A stretch of 64,000 bases of DNA from Streptomyces misionensis (GTDB lineage: Bacteria; Actinomycetota; Actinomycetes; Streptomycetales; Streptomycetaceae), in assembly GCF_900104815.1 (NCBI RefSeq), contig NZ_FNTD01000004.1:7253001-7317000 (forward strand), given 5' to 3'. The first letter of the stretch is position 1. Every line of letters begins with the position of its first letter. A model generated the notes under the pieces. It did no database searches. It had not been told where the DNA came from and saw nothing but the letters and a program-made list of their open reading frames with translations. Shown piece after piece: positions 47,162-55,707 of the stretch. The position numbers and the translations under genes are program-made.

Positions 47162-48295
47162 TTGACCGTCGTCCAGCCCAGCCGCGACCTGCGGGATGGA
47201 GTCGATGCACTCCTCGACCGGTACGCCGGCCTCACCGATCGCGACCACTGCGTCGTCGTCTTCGCCCCGGACAGCCGGGAGGCGGCCGCCTGGCTGGTCG
47301 CCGGACTCAAGCAGCGCGGCACCACCGCCAAGGCCATCGGCATGCGGCCACTCGTGGACTACGGATTCGCCGCCCGCCTGGAATCCGCCGTTCCGGACCC
47401 CGCCTCCTTCACCGGCCGGCTCGTCGTCTTCACGCTCGAACGCGACACGATGTCCCACTTCTCGCCGCTGCTGCATCTGATGCAGCGGTTCGGCAGCGAC
47501 CGCTGCATGATCGTCCGCATCATCAGCGCGTCACGGGAATTCTTCGAGCAGGCCCTCAACCTCGGACCGGACGAACTCAGCGCCCGCAACGCCGCGCTGC
47601 TGACCCGCCTGACCAGGGCCCGCACCGTCCGGGTCCGCAGCCGGGGCGGCACCGACCTGCGCATCCGGCTCGACGCCGAGCGCTACGACTGGATCAGCAA
47701 CCGCGGCGTCTGGCGCCCGGGCGGCTTCACCATCCTCCCCGCCGGGGAGATCGCCACCTACCCCGCCGGGATCGACGGCCGTCTCGTGGCGGACGGGGCG
47801 CTCAACTGCAACGTCATCACCCGCATCGACACCCGGCTGGCGGACCACCCGCTGACGGTCGACATCGCGGACGGTCGCGCCACCGGCTTCACCGGCGGCG
47901 ACGACGACGTACGCGAACTGGTCGAACTCTGCTTCAAGCAGCCGCACGGCATGCGCGTGGGCGAGCTGGGCTTCGGCACCAACAACGGCATCGACCGGTT
48001 CATCCCGGCCAACTCGCACATCAACGAACGCCGTGTCGGCGTGCACATCGGGTTCGGCCAGCACAACCAGGACCGCGCCGTCGTCGACTACGAGGAGAAG
48101 GTGCACCTCGACCTCATCACCGACGGCGCGGAACTCTACATCGACGACGAACCCGACCCCGTCGACCTGGCAGACCTCCCGCTCACCGGGGAGGAACACC
48201 CCCGCCTGGTGCGGGACGAGGACATCACGGGCGACTGCTGCGGGTTCGGTTACGGCGAGTTGACCGACCCCACCGCGGCGAGCGCGATCATCTGA
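47162..48295 (+). CDS. Metallopeptidase-like protein resembling M29 aminopeptidases
   Basis: 377 aa from the TTG at 47162, chosen because GGGGGAG lies 6 nt upstream and no better start fits. It shows the M29 (AmpS/aminopeptidase II) layout in its second half: WRPGGFTILPAGEIATYPAG, ELGFGTNNGIDRF and VGVHIGFGQHNQD, with Glu, His and Asp at the places where that family binds its metals. It is slightly shorter than typical members. In this operon it could remove the leader or release a modified C-terminal fragment from the scaffold peptide. The family call is by motif resemblance; substrate is inferred only from context. Confidence 0.7.
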   Translation: MTVVQPSRDLRDGVDALLDRYAGLTDRDHCVVVFAPDSREAAAWLVAGLKQRGTTAKAIGMRPLVDYGFAARLESAVPDPASFTGRLVVFTLERDTMSHFSPLLHLMQRFGSDRCMIVRIISASREFFEQALNLGPDELSARNAALLTRLTRARTVRVRSRGGTDLRIRLDAERYDWISNRGVWRPGGFTILPAGEIATYPAGIDGRLVADGALNCNVITRIDTRLADHPLTVDIADGRATGFTGGDDDVRELVELCFKQPHGMRVGELGFGTNNGIDRFIPANSHINERRVGVHIGFGQHNQDRAVVDYEEKVHLDLITDGAELYIDDEPDPVDLADLPLTGEEHPRLVRDEDITGDCCGFGYGELTDPTAASAII

Positions 48296-48297
48296 AC

Positions 48298-49566
48298 ATG
48301 CCCAACGCGAAAACCCTGTTGGCCGGCCGGCTGGCCGGCAGCGCCATGGAACTGCGCGACTTCCGGTACCTGTGGGCCGGACAGGCGGTCAGCGCCGTCG
48401 GCGACCAGCTCTTCAACGTGGCCGTGTCCCTCCGTGTGATCGAGTCCGGCGGAGACGCCGGCGACGTCGGTCTGGTGATCGGCGCCCGGATGCTCGCCAC
48501 CGTCCTGTTCGTGCTCATCGGCGGTGTCTGGGCCGATCGCGTGCCCCGGCGCCGCGCGATGATGCTCGCCGACGGCTTCCGGCTGGCGGCCATCACCGTG
48601 GTGGTCCTCGGCGCGTTCGACACCGCGACCCTCTCGCTCGCCGTGATGACCTTCCTCGTCGGCAGCGGAGAGGCGTTCTTCCGACCCGCCTACGGCGGAC
48701 TGGTGCCCTCACTCGTGCCCGAGGACCGGCTGCTCAGCGCCAACGTCTGGCGGGGCGGCATGGAGAGCGCGGCGGCCGTCGTCGGGCCCGCGCTCGGCGG
48801 CGTCCTGGTGGCCACCGTCGGCACCCGGGTGGCCTTCGCCGCCAACGCGGCCACCTTCGCGATCAGCCTGCTGTGCGTCCTCGCCGTCACCGAACCGCCG
48901 ATGCGGCGGCAGACGTCCCGCTCGTCCATGGTCCGGGAGATCCGCGAGGGACTGGCGGCGGTGCGCCGCGTGCGCTGGACCGCGGCCATCCTCACCATGA
49001 CCGCGATACAGACCATGCTGGTCGTCGCGCCCCACATGGTGCTGCTGCCGGTCATCACGCAGGAGAGGTTCGCCGGCCCGTCCGCCTACGGCCTGGTCAT
49101 CGCCATGTTCAGCCTCAGCGGCTTCATCGGCACGATCGTCGTCGGACGGATCAGGCTGAAGCACCCCGGCACCAGCGCGATGGTCTTCAACGCGCTGTTC
49201 ACACTCGTGCCGCTCGTCCTGCTCACCCCGTTCTCGCTGTGGTGGGTGGTGGCCGGATACATGATCGCGGGCTTCGCGATGATGCCCTTCAACACCCTTC
49301 TGCACACTGCCCTGCAACGCCAGTTCCCGCCCTCGCTCCTCGGCCGGATCAGCTCCGTCGACTGGCTGTGCAGCCTCGCCCTGCTGCCGCTCGGCCTGGC
49401 CGTCATCGGACCGCTGGCGGACGCGGTGGGGCGCACGACCGTCCTCGTCGTCGCCGCCGTCGTACAGCTCGGCGCCGCCCTGCTGGTGCTGGCCGTGCCC
49501 GGGGTGCGCGACTTCCATCAGGAAGAACACGAAGAACAGCCGGTTCTCGGAGACGTGGAGGTATGA
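48298..49566 (+). CDS. MFS exporter of the RiPP-like operon
   Basis: 422 aa with about 12 hydrophobic segments. The family layout is visible in FRYLWAGQAVSAVGDQLFN, GGVWADRVPRRR (the loop 2-3 signature) and AAAVVGPALGGVLVA. It starts 2 nt after the peptidase stop and ends 1 nt before the oxygenase gene, so it is part of the same transcript. The probable role is export of the finished molecule. The C terminus is His/Glu-rich (FHQEEHEEQP). Confidence 0.87.
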   Translation: MPNAKTLLAGRLAGSAMELRDFRYLWAGQAVSAVGDQLFNVAVSLRVIESGGDAGDVGLVIGARMLATVLFVLIGGVWADRVPRRRAMMLADGFRLAAITVVVLGAFDTATLSLAVMTFLVGSGEAFFRPAYGGLVPSLVPEDRLLSANVWRGGMESAAAVVGPALGGVLVATVGTRVAFAANAATFAISLLCVLAVTEPPMRRQTSRSSMVREIREGLAAVRRVRWTAAILTMTAIQTMLVVAPHMVLLPVITQERFAGPSAYGLVIAMFSLSGFIGTIVVGRIRLKHPGTSAMVFNALFTLVPLVLLTPFSLWWVVAGYMIAGFAMMPFNTLLHTALQRQFPPSLLGRISSVDWLCSLALLPLGLAVIGPLADAVGRTTVLVVAAVVQLGAALLVLAVPGVRDFHQEEHEEQPVLGDVEV

Positions 49567-49567
49567 C

Positions 49568-50527
49568 ATGGCAGTGGAGAAGCTCCTCGACGATCCGTCG
49601 AAGCTGGTGTCCATCCGGGACACCGAGCCGTACGTCAGCCGGGACATGGGCGAACTGGACCACGTGTTCTCGACCGGCATCGCCGAGCAGCTCCTGTTCG
49701 AGCGAGGACTGCGCACCCCGTACATCCGGCTCTGGAAGCACGGCAAGGACATCGGGGTCCGGCACGCGGCCAAGCCCGGCGACGACGGCTCCGACGAACG
49801 CCGGGTGCTGTCCGGGCTCGCGGACCCCCGGTACGTCGCCGCACAGATGCGGCAGGGCGCGACCCTCGTCTACCAGGCGATGTCCACGTACTGCCCCGAG
49901 GTGGAGGTGTTCTGCTCCGAACTGTCCGAGGACATCGGGGTGCCCGTCGCCGCCAACGCCTTCCTGACCCCGCCGAACTCCAAGGGCGCCGAGGCGCACT
50001 ACGACCTCGCCAGCATCTTCATCCGCCAGCTGGCCGGCTCCAAGACCTGGCGGCTGCACGAGCCGCCGGTGAAGTGGCCGGTCAAGCGCTCCAAGCCGGG
50101 CGTCACCCCGCAGACCCCGCTCCGCCTCGAAGTCACCCTCCACGCCGGCGACTGCCTCTACCTGCCCCGCGGCTTCTACCACGAGGGCACCACGGGAGCG
50201 GAGGGCTCCGTCCACATCGCCTTCTCCGACGGCGTCGAGGACACCTGGACCCAGATCCTGCACGACGTCCTCGACCTCGCCGCCGAACGCAGCCCCGCGC
50301 TGCGCGGCCGGCTGCCCCGCAAGTCCGAGGCGCTGAGCGGCGGTTCCAAGGAGATCTGGAAGGAAGTCCGGGAGGACGTCTTCCGCACCCTGGAGGGACT
50401 GAGCGACGAGCTGATCTCCGCGCTGGTGGTGCGGCGCCTCCAGGCCCGCGAGCAGCAGCTCAAGAAGGCCGAGACGGCCTCGCTCGGCGAGATCCTCGCG
50501 GTGGACTCCCCGTCGGGTGACGCCTGA
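49568..50527 (+). CDS. JmjC/cupin-4-like Fe(II)/2-oxoglutarate oxygenase
   Basis: 319 aa. The double-stranded beta-helix core shows the HxD facial triad, AHYDLASIFIRQLAGSKTWRL near 145, and the distal His in LPRGFYHEGTT near 205. The spacing fits cupin-4/JmjC hydroxylases, which act on protein or peptide side chains such as Arg, His or Asp/Asn. The helical C-terminal 90 residues resemble the dimerization/winged-helix end of that family. Its stop overlaps the start of the HExxH protein (TGATG). It probably hydroxylates the scaffold peptide or the residue attached to it. Confidence 0.8.
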   Translation: MAVEKLLDDPSKLVSIRDTEPYVSRDMGELDHVFSTGIAEQLLFERGLRTPYIRLWKHGKDIGVRHAAKPGDDGSDERRVLSGLADPRYVAAQMRQGATLVYQAMSTYCPEVEVFCSELSEDIGVPVAANAFLTPPNSKGAEAHYDLASIFIRQLAGSKTWRLHEPPVKWPVKRSKPGVTPQTPLRLEVTLHAGDCLYLPRGFYHEGTTGAEGSVHIAFSDGVEDTWTQILHDVLDLAAERSPALRGRLPRKSEALSGGSKEIWKEVREDVFRTLEGLSDELISALVVRRLQAREQQLKKAETASLGEILAVDSPSGDA

Positions 50528-51450
50528 TGGGGGCCGGGCAGGACGAGGCGGTCCGGGTCGGCATCACCCCGGCCGGCACCATGAGCCTGGTCCGCGGCCA
50601 CCACCAGGAGATCCTGCGGCGCCTGGGCCCGGCCCTGCCCGCCGGGCCCGCGCCCGCCTGTCTGCACCCCGGCCTGGTCTGGGCGGCGACCTCCGGCGAC
50701 GACGCCGACCCCGCCCACGTGGCGGAGCTGGCCGGCGCACTGGCGGACGCCGGCCTGATGCCGCCGCTCGAACACCTCACACCCGGCGGGCCGGACCCGC
50801 TGCCCGACTGGTGCCGATGGGGCACCGGCCAACTGCTCGCCGACATCCGGCAGACCCACGGCACCGGCGAGGCCGACTTCGGCGCACCGGACCTCACCGA
50901 GGGAATCGCCCACCTGGAAGCCGCCCGGGTCGTCCTGCGCCGGGTCTGGCCCGAAGCCGCCCTGGAAATGGACCTGTTGATCCGGGTCATCGTGCACGTC
51001 CAGGGCGGAGCCTTCCGCTCGGCCACGCTCCGCCCGACCTTCGGCGCCATCTACCTCGGCTCCTCCAGCGTCGAGAGCACCCCGGCCGCCTTCGAGGCAC
51101 TCCTGCACGAGACCGGTCACCACGCGCTCTACCTGCGGAACCTCTTCGCGACCCTGGTGACCAACGGGGACCTCCTGATCAGCCACCCGCTGCGCCCCGA
51201 CCCACGCCCGGTCTCCGGCGCCGTGCACGCCGCCCACGTCCTGGCGCGCATGTCCCACGGCCTCGCCCGCTGGGCGGCGGAACCGACGGCCCCGGCCGAG
51301 GTCGCCACCCGGCGCGACGACGCGCTGCGCCGCCTGCGGGGCACCATCGAGGCCCTGGAACCGGCCGCCGTGTGGACGGACGACGGCCGGCGCTACTTCG
51401 ACGACCTCCTCCACTGGGAGAAGGAACTGACCACCACCCGACACCCCTGA
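50527..51450 (+). CDS. HExxH-motif putative peptide-modifying enzyme
   Basis: 307 aa with a single metal-binding HExxH (LLHETGHHALYL) near residue 197 and further His residues downstream (VSGAVHAAHVLARMSHGL). The layout, about 300 aa with a central HExxH after a predicted strand GAIYLGSSS, matches the HEXXH-motif RiPP proteins. Some of these have been shown to be 2-oxoglutarate-dependent peptide beta-hydroxylases rather than proteases. It is coupled to the JmjC-like gene and ends the operon. A metalloprotease remains the alternative. The 128-nt gap to the next gene shows no terminator; a TAGGGT box near 51539 could be part of a promoter for the WD40 gene. Confidence 0.72.
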   Translation: MGAGQDEAVRVGITPAGTMSLVRGHHQEILRRLGPALPAGPAPACLHPGLVWAATSGDDADPAHVAELAGALADAGLMPPLEHLTPGGPDPLPDWCRWGTGQLLADIRQTHGTGEADFGAPDLTEGIAHLEAARVVLRRVWPEAALEMDLLIRVIVHVQGGAFRSATLRPTFGAIYLGSSSVESTPAAFEALLHETGHHALYLRNLFATLVTNGDLLISHPLRPDPRPVSGAVHAAHVLARMSHGLARWAAEPTAPAEVATRRDDALRRLRGTIEALEPAAVWTDDGRRYFDDLLHWEKELTTTRHP

Positions 51451-51578
51451 CCACCGCTCCACCGCGCCGCCGGACCACACCCCCGCCGGACTCTCCGCGC
51501 GGATCACCCGGCGGCACCCGGCACCCGGCGCCCCTCAGTAGGGTGAACCCCACCGGACCGGAGCGCGTGGGGAGAGGG

Positions 51579-54218
51579 ATGACCGACTCGAAGGAACACC
51601 GCGGCTGGATAGGCAAGTTGTTCGGCGGGCGCCGTACGCGTGCCCCGCGCCAGGCACCCGCCCGGCCGGATGCCGAGGATCCCAGGGCATGGGCCCGCCC
51701 CGAGGAACTGGTGGACCTTTCCTCACTCCCGCCGCATCTGGCGGAGGACATGGTCGCCACGGCGGCGCTGATCGACGAGGCCGACCGGGCACGCGAGCGC
51801 GGCCACCGGGAGCAGGCCGAGGAACTGCTGCGCGGCGCCGTCCGGTCGACGGTCGACCCCTACCGCCAGCTCGCCGAGGAACGGCTCGGGACACTGCTGT
51901 CCGAGAACGGCGAGGTCGAGGAGGCCGTCGCCCTGTGGCTGCGCGCCGCGGAGGGACCGGACCCCGGGCTGCGCCAGGCCGTCGGGACCTACCTGGGCTC
52001 CATCCCCTTCGCCGACGCGGGGTTCCTGGTGCACGCCGACCCGGCGACGATGCTCACCCTGCTGCCCAGGGCCTGGGGATTCGGACGTCTGGGCGCCGCG
52101 GTGTACCAGGCCTCGGCCCACCGGCACCGGGACGCCCCCGCCGCCGTGCGCCGCCACCTGCTGGCACTCGACGCCGCCCGCTACGGGGACCTCGACCTCT
52201 CGGCACGGATCGATGCCGTACCGGTGGCGGACGAGCCCTCCGCGCGCCGGCGCGTCGAGTGGGCCAGCGGCGTCCAGCTCGGCGGCTGCCGCTGGAGCAC
52301 GGCGGGTCACCCGGACGGCGTGTCGGCGGTCGCCGCGGGACCGGTCACCGTCGACGGTCGCCCGGTCGTGGTCACCGGCGGCGACGACGGTACCGTACGC
52401 CTGTGGGACCTGGTCACCGGCGAACCGGCCGGCGAACCGCTCGCCGATCACACCGGGCGGGTCCTCGCCGTGGCGACGGCCGACCTGGACGGCCGCCCGG
52501 TGGCGGTCTCGGCCGGCACCGACAAGGCCGTACGGATCTGGGACCTGCACACGCGACGGCTCCGGCACGCGCCCCTGACCGGCCACACCGACTGGGTCAC
52601 CGGGGTGGCCACGGCGACGCTGCGCGACCGCCCGGTGGCCGTCACCTGCGGCCACGACCAGAGCGTCCGGGTCTGGGACCTGGCCACCGGCGAACCGGCC
52701 GGCGCGCCGATGGGCGATCCCGCCGGTTCCGGCAGCGCCTACCCGCACCGGCTGGCTTCGGTCGCCACGACGGTGCTCGACCGGCGGCCCGTCGCGGTGA
52801 CCGGCGACTTCGGGGGCACCGTCCGGGTCTGGGACCTCGCGAAGGGACGCCGGCTGCGGGCACCCCTGGCCACCGGGACCGGTGCGGTGGAGTCCCTGGC
52901 CACGGTGTCGGCCGGTGGTCGTCCGGCCGTGGTCGTCGGCGGCTCCGACGGCACGGCCACCCTCTGGGACCTGGCGTCGGGTGCCCGGCTCGGCGAGCGC
53001 CTCGCCGGCTCCACCACCTGGCCGCAGTCGGTGGCGGCGGTGACGAGCGGGGCCGGCCCGGTGGTGGTCACCGGCGACACCACCGGCATGGTGCGGCTGT
53101 GGGACCCGGCCACCGGACGGCAGACCGCCCAGGCCTTCGCCGGTCCGCTCGGCCGCGTGCGGACACTGGCCGCGTCCACGGCGGACGGGCGGCCGGTGGT
53201 GCTCATCGGCACCGGCGACGGCAGGGTCCACCGCTGGGACCCGGACACCGAACGCCCCGTGGGCCACCCGCTGCCCGGCCACGGCGACACGGTGACCTCC
53301 GTGACGACGATCGAGGCGGACGGCGACACGCTGGTCGTCAGCTCCGGCTGGGACGGCACGACACGCCTGTGGGACCTGGCCACCGGCGCCGAGGCGGGCA
53401 TCCCCCTCACCGGCCCCGACGACCCGGTGTACGCGACGGCGACCGCGGTGGTCGACGGGCGTCCGCTCGTGATCGTCGCCGGGAGCGGCGGCACCGCCCG
53501 CCTCTGGGACCCCGTCACCGGGGCGGAGCCGGGCGGGCTCGACCCCGACGCCGACGTGCGCGCCGTGGCGACGACGGCACTGGCCGGCCGCCCGGTCGCC
53601 GTCACCGGAGACACGGACGGCCTGGTCCGGATCTGGGACCTCGGCACCGGGGAGGACCTGCACGGGCCGCTGACCGGACACGAATCCGGCGTGACCGCCG
53701 CGCTCACCACGGAACTCGACGGCCGCCCGGTCGCGGTCACCGCGGACGAGGACACGGTTCGGCTGTGGGACCCGGCCTCCGGCGCCCCGCTCGGCGCGCC
53801 GATCGTCCTCGCACCGCCCGCCGGGTCCGGACCCGCGGCGGAGCCGGAGGACGAGGCCCCGCCCGCCATCGAGATGCTGGCGACGGCGGTGGTCGACGGC
53901 CGCCCGGTGCTGGCGGTGGGGTGCGAGGACGGTCTGGTCCACCTCCGGGACCTCGGCACCCGCGCCCCCGTCGGCGAGCCCCTCCGCGCCGACGGCCTCA
54001 CCGCGCTGACCACCGCGCGGATCGAGGGCCGCCCGGTGCTCCTCACCGGCGGCGACGACGGCATCGTGCGCACCTGGGACCTGACGACCCGCACCCGCGG
54101 CGGCCCCGACCTGGTGCTGCCCTTCCCGGTCGGCGCGCTCGCCGTGACCCCGGCCGGCCGGCTCGTGGCCGGGTTCGGCCAGGAGGTCGCGGTGTTCGGG
54201 CCCGCGGAACCCGTGTAG
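51579..54218 (+). CDS. WD40-repeat protein, probable double beta-propeller
   Basis: 879 aa from the ATG at 51579 (GGAGAGG directly upstream). Residues 1-50 are basic and low complexity (WIGKLFGGRRTRAPR) and 50-220 are helical with TPR-like character. From about 235 onward there are 13 clear repeats ending in a WD dipeptide (VRLWDL, VRIWDL, VRVWDL and so on), plus one degenerate blade at an end, enough for two seven-bladed propellers. Each blade carries GRPV[AV]VTG instead of the usual DGxxLASGS. There is no kinase, ATPase or protease domain. It does not look like part of either neighbouring pathway. A scaffold or regulatory role is typical of the fold; no specific partner can be named. Confidence 0.88.
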   Translation: MTDSKEHRGWIGKLFGGRRTRAPRQAPARPDAEDPRAWARPEELVDLSSLPPHLAEDMVATAALIDEADRARERGHREQAEELLRGAVRSTVDPYRQLAEERLGTLLSENGEVEEAVALWLRAAEGPDPGLRQAVGTYLGSIPFADAGFLVHADPATMLTLLPRAWGFGRLGAAVYQASAHRHRDAPAAVRRHLLALDAARYGDLDLSARIDAVPVADEPSARRRVEWASGVQLGGCRWSTAGHPDGVSAVAAGPVTVDGRPVVVTGGDDGTVRLWDLVTGEPAGEPLADHTGRVLAVATADLDGRPVAVSAGTDKAVRIWDLHTRRLRHAPLTGHTDWVTGVATATLRDRPVAVTCGHDQSVRVWDLATGEPAGAPMGDPAGSGSAYPHRLASVATTVLDRRPVAVTGDFGGTVRVWDLAKGRRLRAPLATGTGAVESLATVSAGGRPAVVVGGSDGTATLWDLASGARLGERLAGSTTWPQSVAAVTSGAGPVVVTGDTTGMVRLWDPATGRQTAQAFAGPLGRVRTLAASTADGRPVVLIGTGDGRVHRWDPDTERPVGHPLPGHGDTVTSVTTIEADGDTLVVSSGWDGTTRLWDLATGAEAGIPLTGPDDPVYATATAVVDGRPLVIVAGSGGTARLWDPVTGAEPGGLDPDADVRAVATTALAGRPVAVTGDTDGLVRIWDLGTGEDLHGPLTGHESGVTAALTTELDGRPVAVTADEDTVRLWDPASGAPLGAPIVLAPPAGSGPAAEPEDEAPPAIEMLATAVVDGRPVLAVGCEDGLVHLRDLGTRAPVGEPLRADGLTALTTARIEGRPVLLTGGDDGIVRTWDLTTRTRGGPDLVLPFPVGALAVTPAGRLVAGFGQEVAVFGPAEPV

Positions 54219-54284
54219 CCGAGAGGGCCCTGCGGCGGGCCCGCGGAACCCGTGTAGCCGGGAGGGCCCTGCGGCGGGCCCGCG
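54198..54284 (+). repeat. 39-bp tandem repeat across the WD40 stop codon (2.2 copies), with bidirectional hairpins
   Basis: Copies at 54198-54236 and 54237-54275 differ by one base, with a 9-nt partial third copy ending exactly before the ferredoxin stop. Each unit contributes a GGGCCC-TGCGGC-GGGCCC hairpin (54225-54242 and 54264-54281). It sits between convergent genes and can act as a terminator for both. The first copy contains the last codons and stop of the WD40 gene. Confidence 0.85.
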
Positions 54285-54476
54285 TCATACGACCCTGATG
54301 GCCGCCGTCGGGCAGCGGGCGGCGGCCTCTCGCACCGCCGTCCGCAGCTCGGCGCCGGGGACGGGGTCGAGCAGGATCACCGTGCCGTCGTCGTCGTTCT
54401 GGTCGAAGACGGTGGGGGCGGCCAGCACACAGCTGCCGGCGCCGCAGCAGAGGTCCTCGTCGATCTCGATCCTCAT
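54285..54476 (-). CDS. [3Fe-4S] ferredoxin, P450 partner
   Basis: 63 aa. The pattern is CCGAGSC followed by CPTAAI near the C terminus, that is Cys-x5-Cys and a distal Cys-Pro, typical of the small actinomycete ferredoxins that feed electrons to P450s. It follows the P450 gene after 13 nt on the same strand, so the two form a pair. Its last codons abut the tandem repeat. Confidence 0.93.
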   Translation of the reverse strand: MRIEIDEDLCCGAGSCVLAAPTVFDQNDDDGTVILLDPVPGAELRTAVREAAARCPTAAIRVV

Positions 54477-54489
54477 CGGCGGACTCCGC

Positions 54490-55707
54490 TCACCAGCGCA
54501 CGGGCAGTTCGCGGACGCCGTACGTCACCATCATCTCCCGGGTGCCGATCTCCTCGGCCGCGGCGGCTAGCTCCAGCCGGGGGAAGCGGCGCAGCAACGA
54601 CTCGTAGCCGACGGCGAGTTCGAGGCGGGCCAGGTGGTGGCCCATGCACTGGTGGGGGCCGTTGCCGAAGGCCACGTGCCGGGTCGTGCCGCGGCGGATG
54701 TCGAAGGTGTCGGGGTCCTCGAAGCCCAGCGGGTCGCGGTTGGCCGCGGGCAGTGACACCGTGACCACCTCTCCCTTGCGGACGGGCCGCCCCTCGAAGA
54801 CGAAGTCCTCGGCGGCGACGCGGATCGGACCGATCTGCACCACGCTGAGGTAACGCAGCAGCTCTTCGACCGCGTCGTCCAGGAGCGACCAGTCGGCGCG
54901 CAGCGCGGCCAGCTGCCCGGGGTGGCGGAGCAAGGCGTAGGTGCCCAGCGCCAGCATGTTGGTGGTGGTCTCCAGCCCGGCGATGAGGAGCACGATGGTG
55001 ATGCCGAGCAGTTCCTCGTCGCTCAGGTCGGTCTCGACGGTGAGCCTGCCCAGGATGTCGGGGCCCGGGTTCTCGCGCGCGGCGGCGATCAGGGCGTGCA
55101 GCATGCCGCCGAGCGTCGCCATCGACTGCTGCATCTCCTCCCCGCTGGTGGAGAGGCTGAAGAGCACGTCGACGTGCCGCCCGAACTCGGCGCGGTCCGT
55201 CTCCGGCAGGCCGAGCAGCTCGGAGGTGACCAGCGTGGGCAGCGGCTTGGCGAAGGCCTTGACCAGGTCGGCCGGGCCGCCCTCGGCCGCCATCCCGTCC
55301 AGCAGACGATCCGTCAACTCCTGAATAAGGGGGCGTAGTTCGCGCACGCGGCGGATCGTGAAGTGCTTGCTCAGCAGACGGCGGTAGCGGGTGTGCTCGG
55401 GCGGGTCCATGTTGACGAACATGCCCGCGGGCAGCGCGTCGGTGCTCAGCTCGGAGCCCGGCACCTTCACCGGGGAACGCTTCCCCGCGGGCAGGGAGCT
55501 GAAGCGGGGGTCGGCCAGCACGGACCGCGCGGCCCCCAGCCCGGTGACCAGGTGGCCGATGTGCCCGTCGGGGTACCGCAGCGGGGTCATCGGGCATTCC
55601 TCGCGCGCCTCGCCGAAGGGGGCCGGCGGATCGAAAGGACAACCTATGGGGCGCGCCGTGGGAAACGGCCGCGCCGAGCGATTCCCGGCTGCTTGCGAAT
55701 ACACCAT
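54490..55707 (-). CDS. Cytochrome P450 (CYP105-like), divergent from the PKS
   Basis: 405 aa from the ATG at 55707 (a longer frame to 55770 is less likely). I-helix LLIAGLETTTNML, ExxR as EELLR, heme loop AFGNGPHQCMGHHLARLE. The N-terminal CPFDPP and RFSSLPAGKRSPVK resemble the CYP105 group. Paired with the ferredoxin and divergent from a modular PKS, this matches the P450-ferredoxin tailoring pairs of polyene macrolide clusters. It is therefore probably a late oxidase of the polyketide. No flavin reductase gene is in view. Confidence 0.93.
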   Translation of the reverse strand: MVYSQAAGNRSARPFPTARPIGCPFDPPAPFGEAREECPMTPLRYPDGHIGHLVTGLGAARSVLADPRFSSLPAGKRSPVKVPGSELSTDALPAGMFVNMDPPEHTRYRRLLSKHFTIRRVRELRPLIQELTDRLLDGMAAEGGPADLVKAFAKPLPTLVTSELLGLPETDRAEFGRHVDVLFSLSTSGEEMQQSMATLGGMLHALIAAARENPGPDILGRLTVETDLSDEELLGITIVLLIAGLETTTNMLALGTYALLRHPGQLAALRADWSLLDDAVEELLRYLSVVQIGPIRVAAEDFVFEGRPVRKGEVVTVSLPAANRDPLGFEDPDTFDIRRGTTRHVAFGNGPHQCMGHHLARLELAVGYESLLRRFPRLELAAAAEEIGTREMMVTYGVRELPVRW

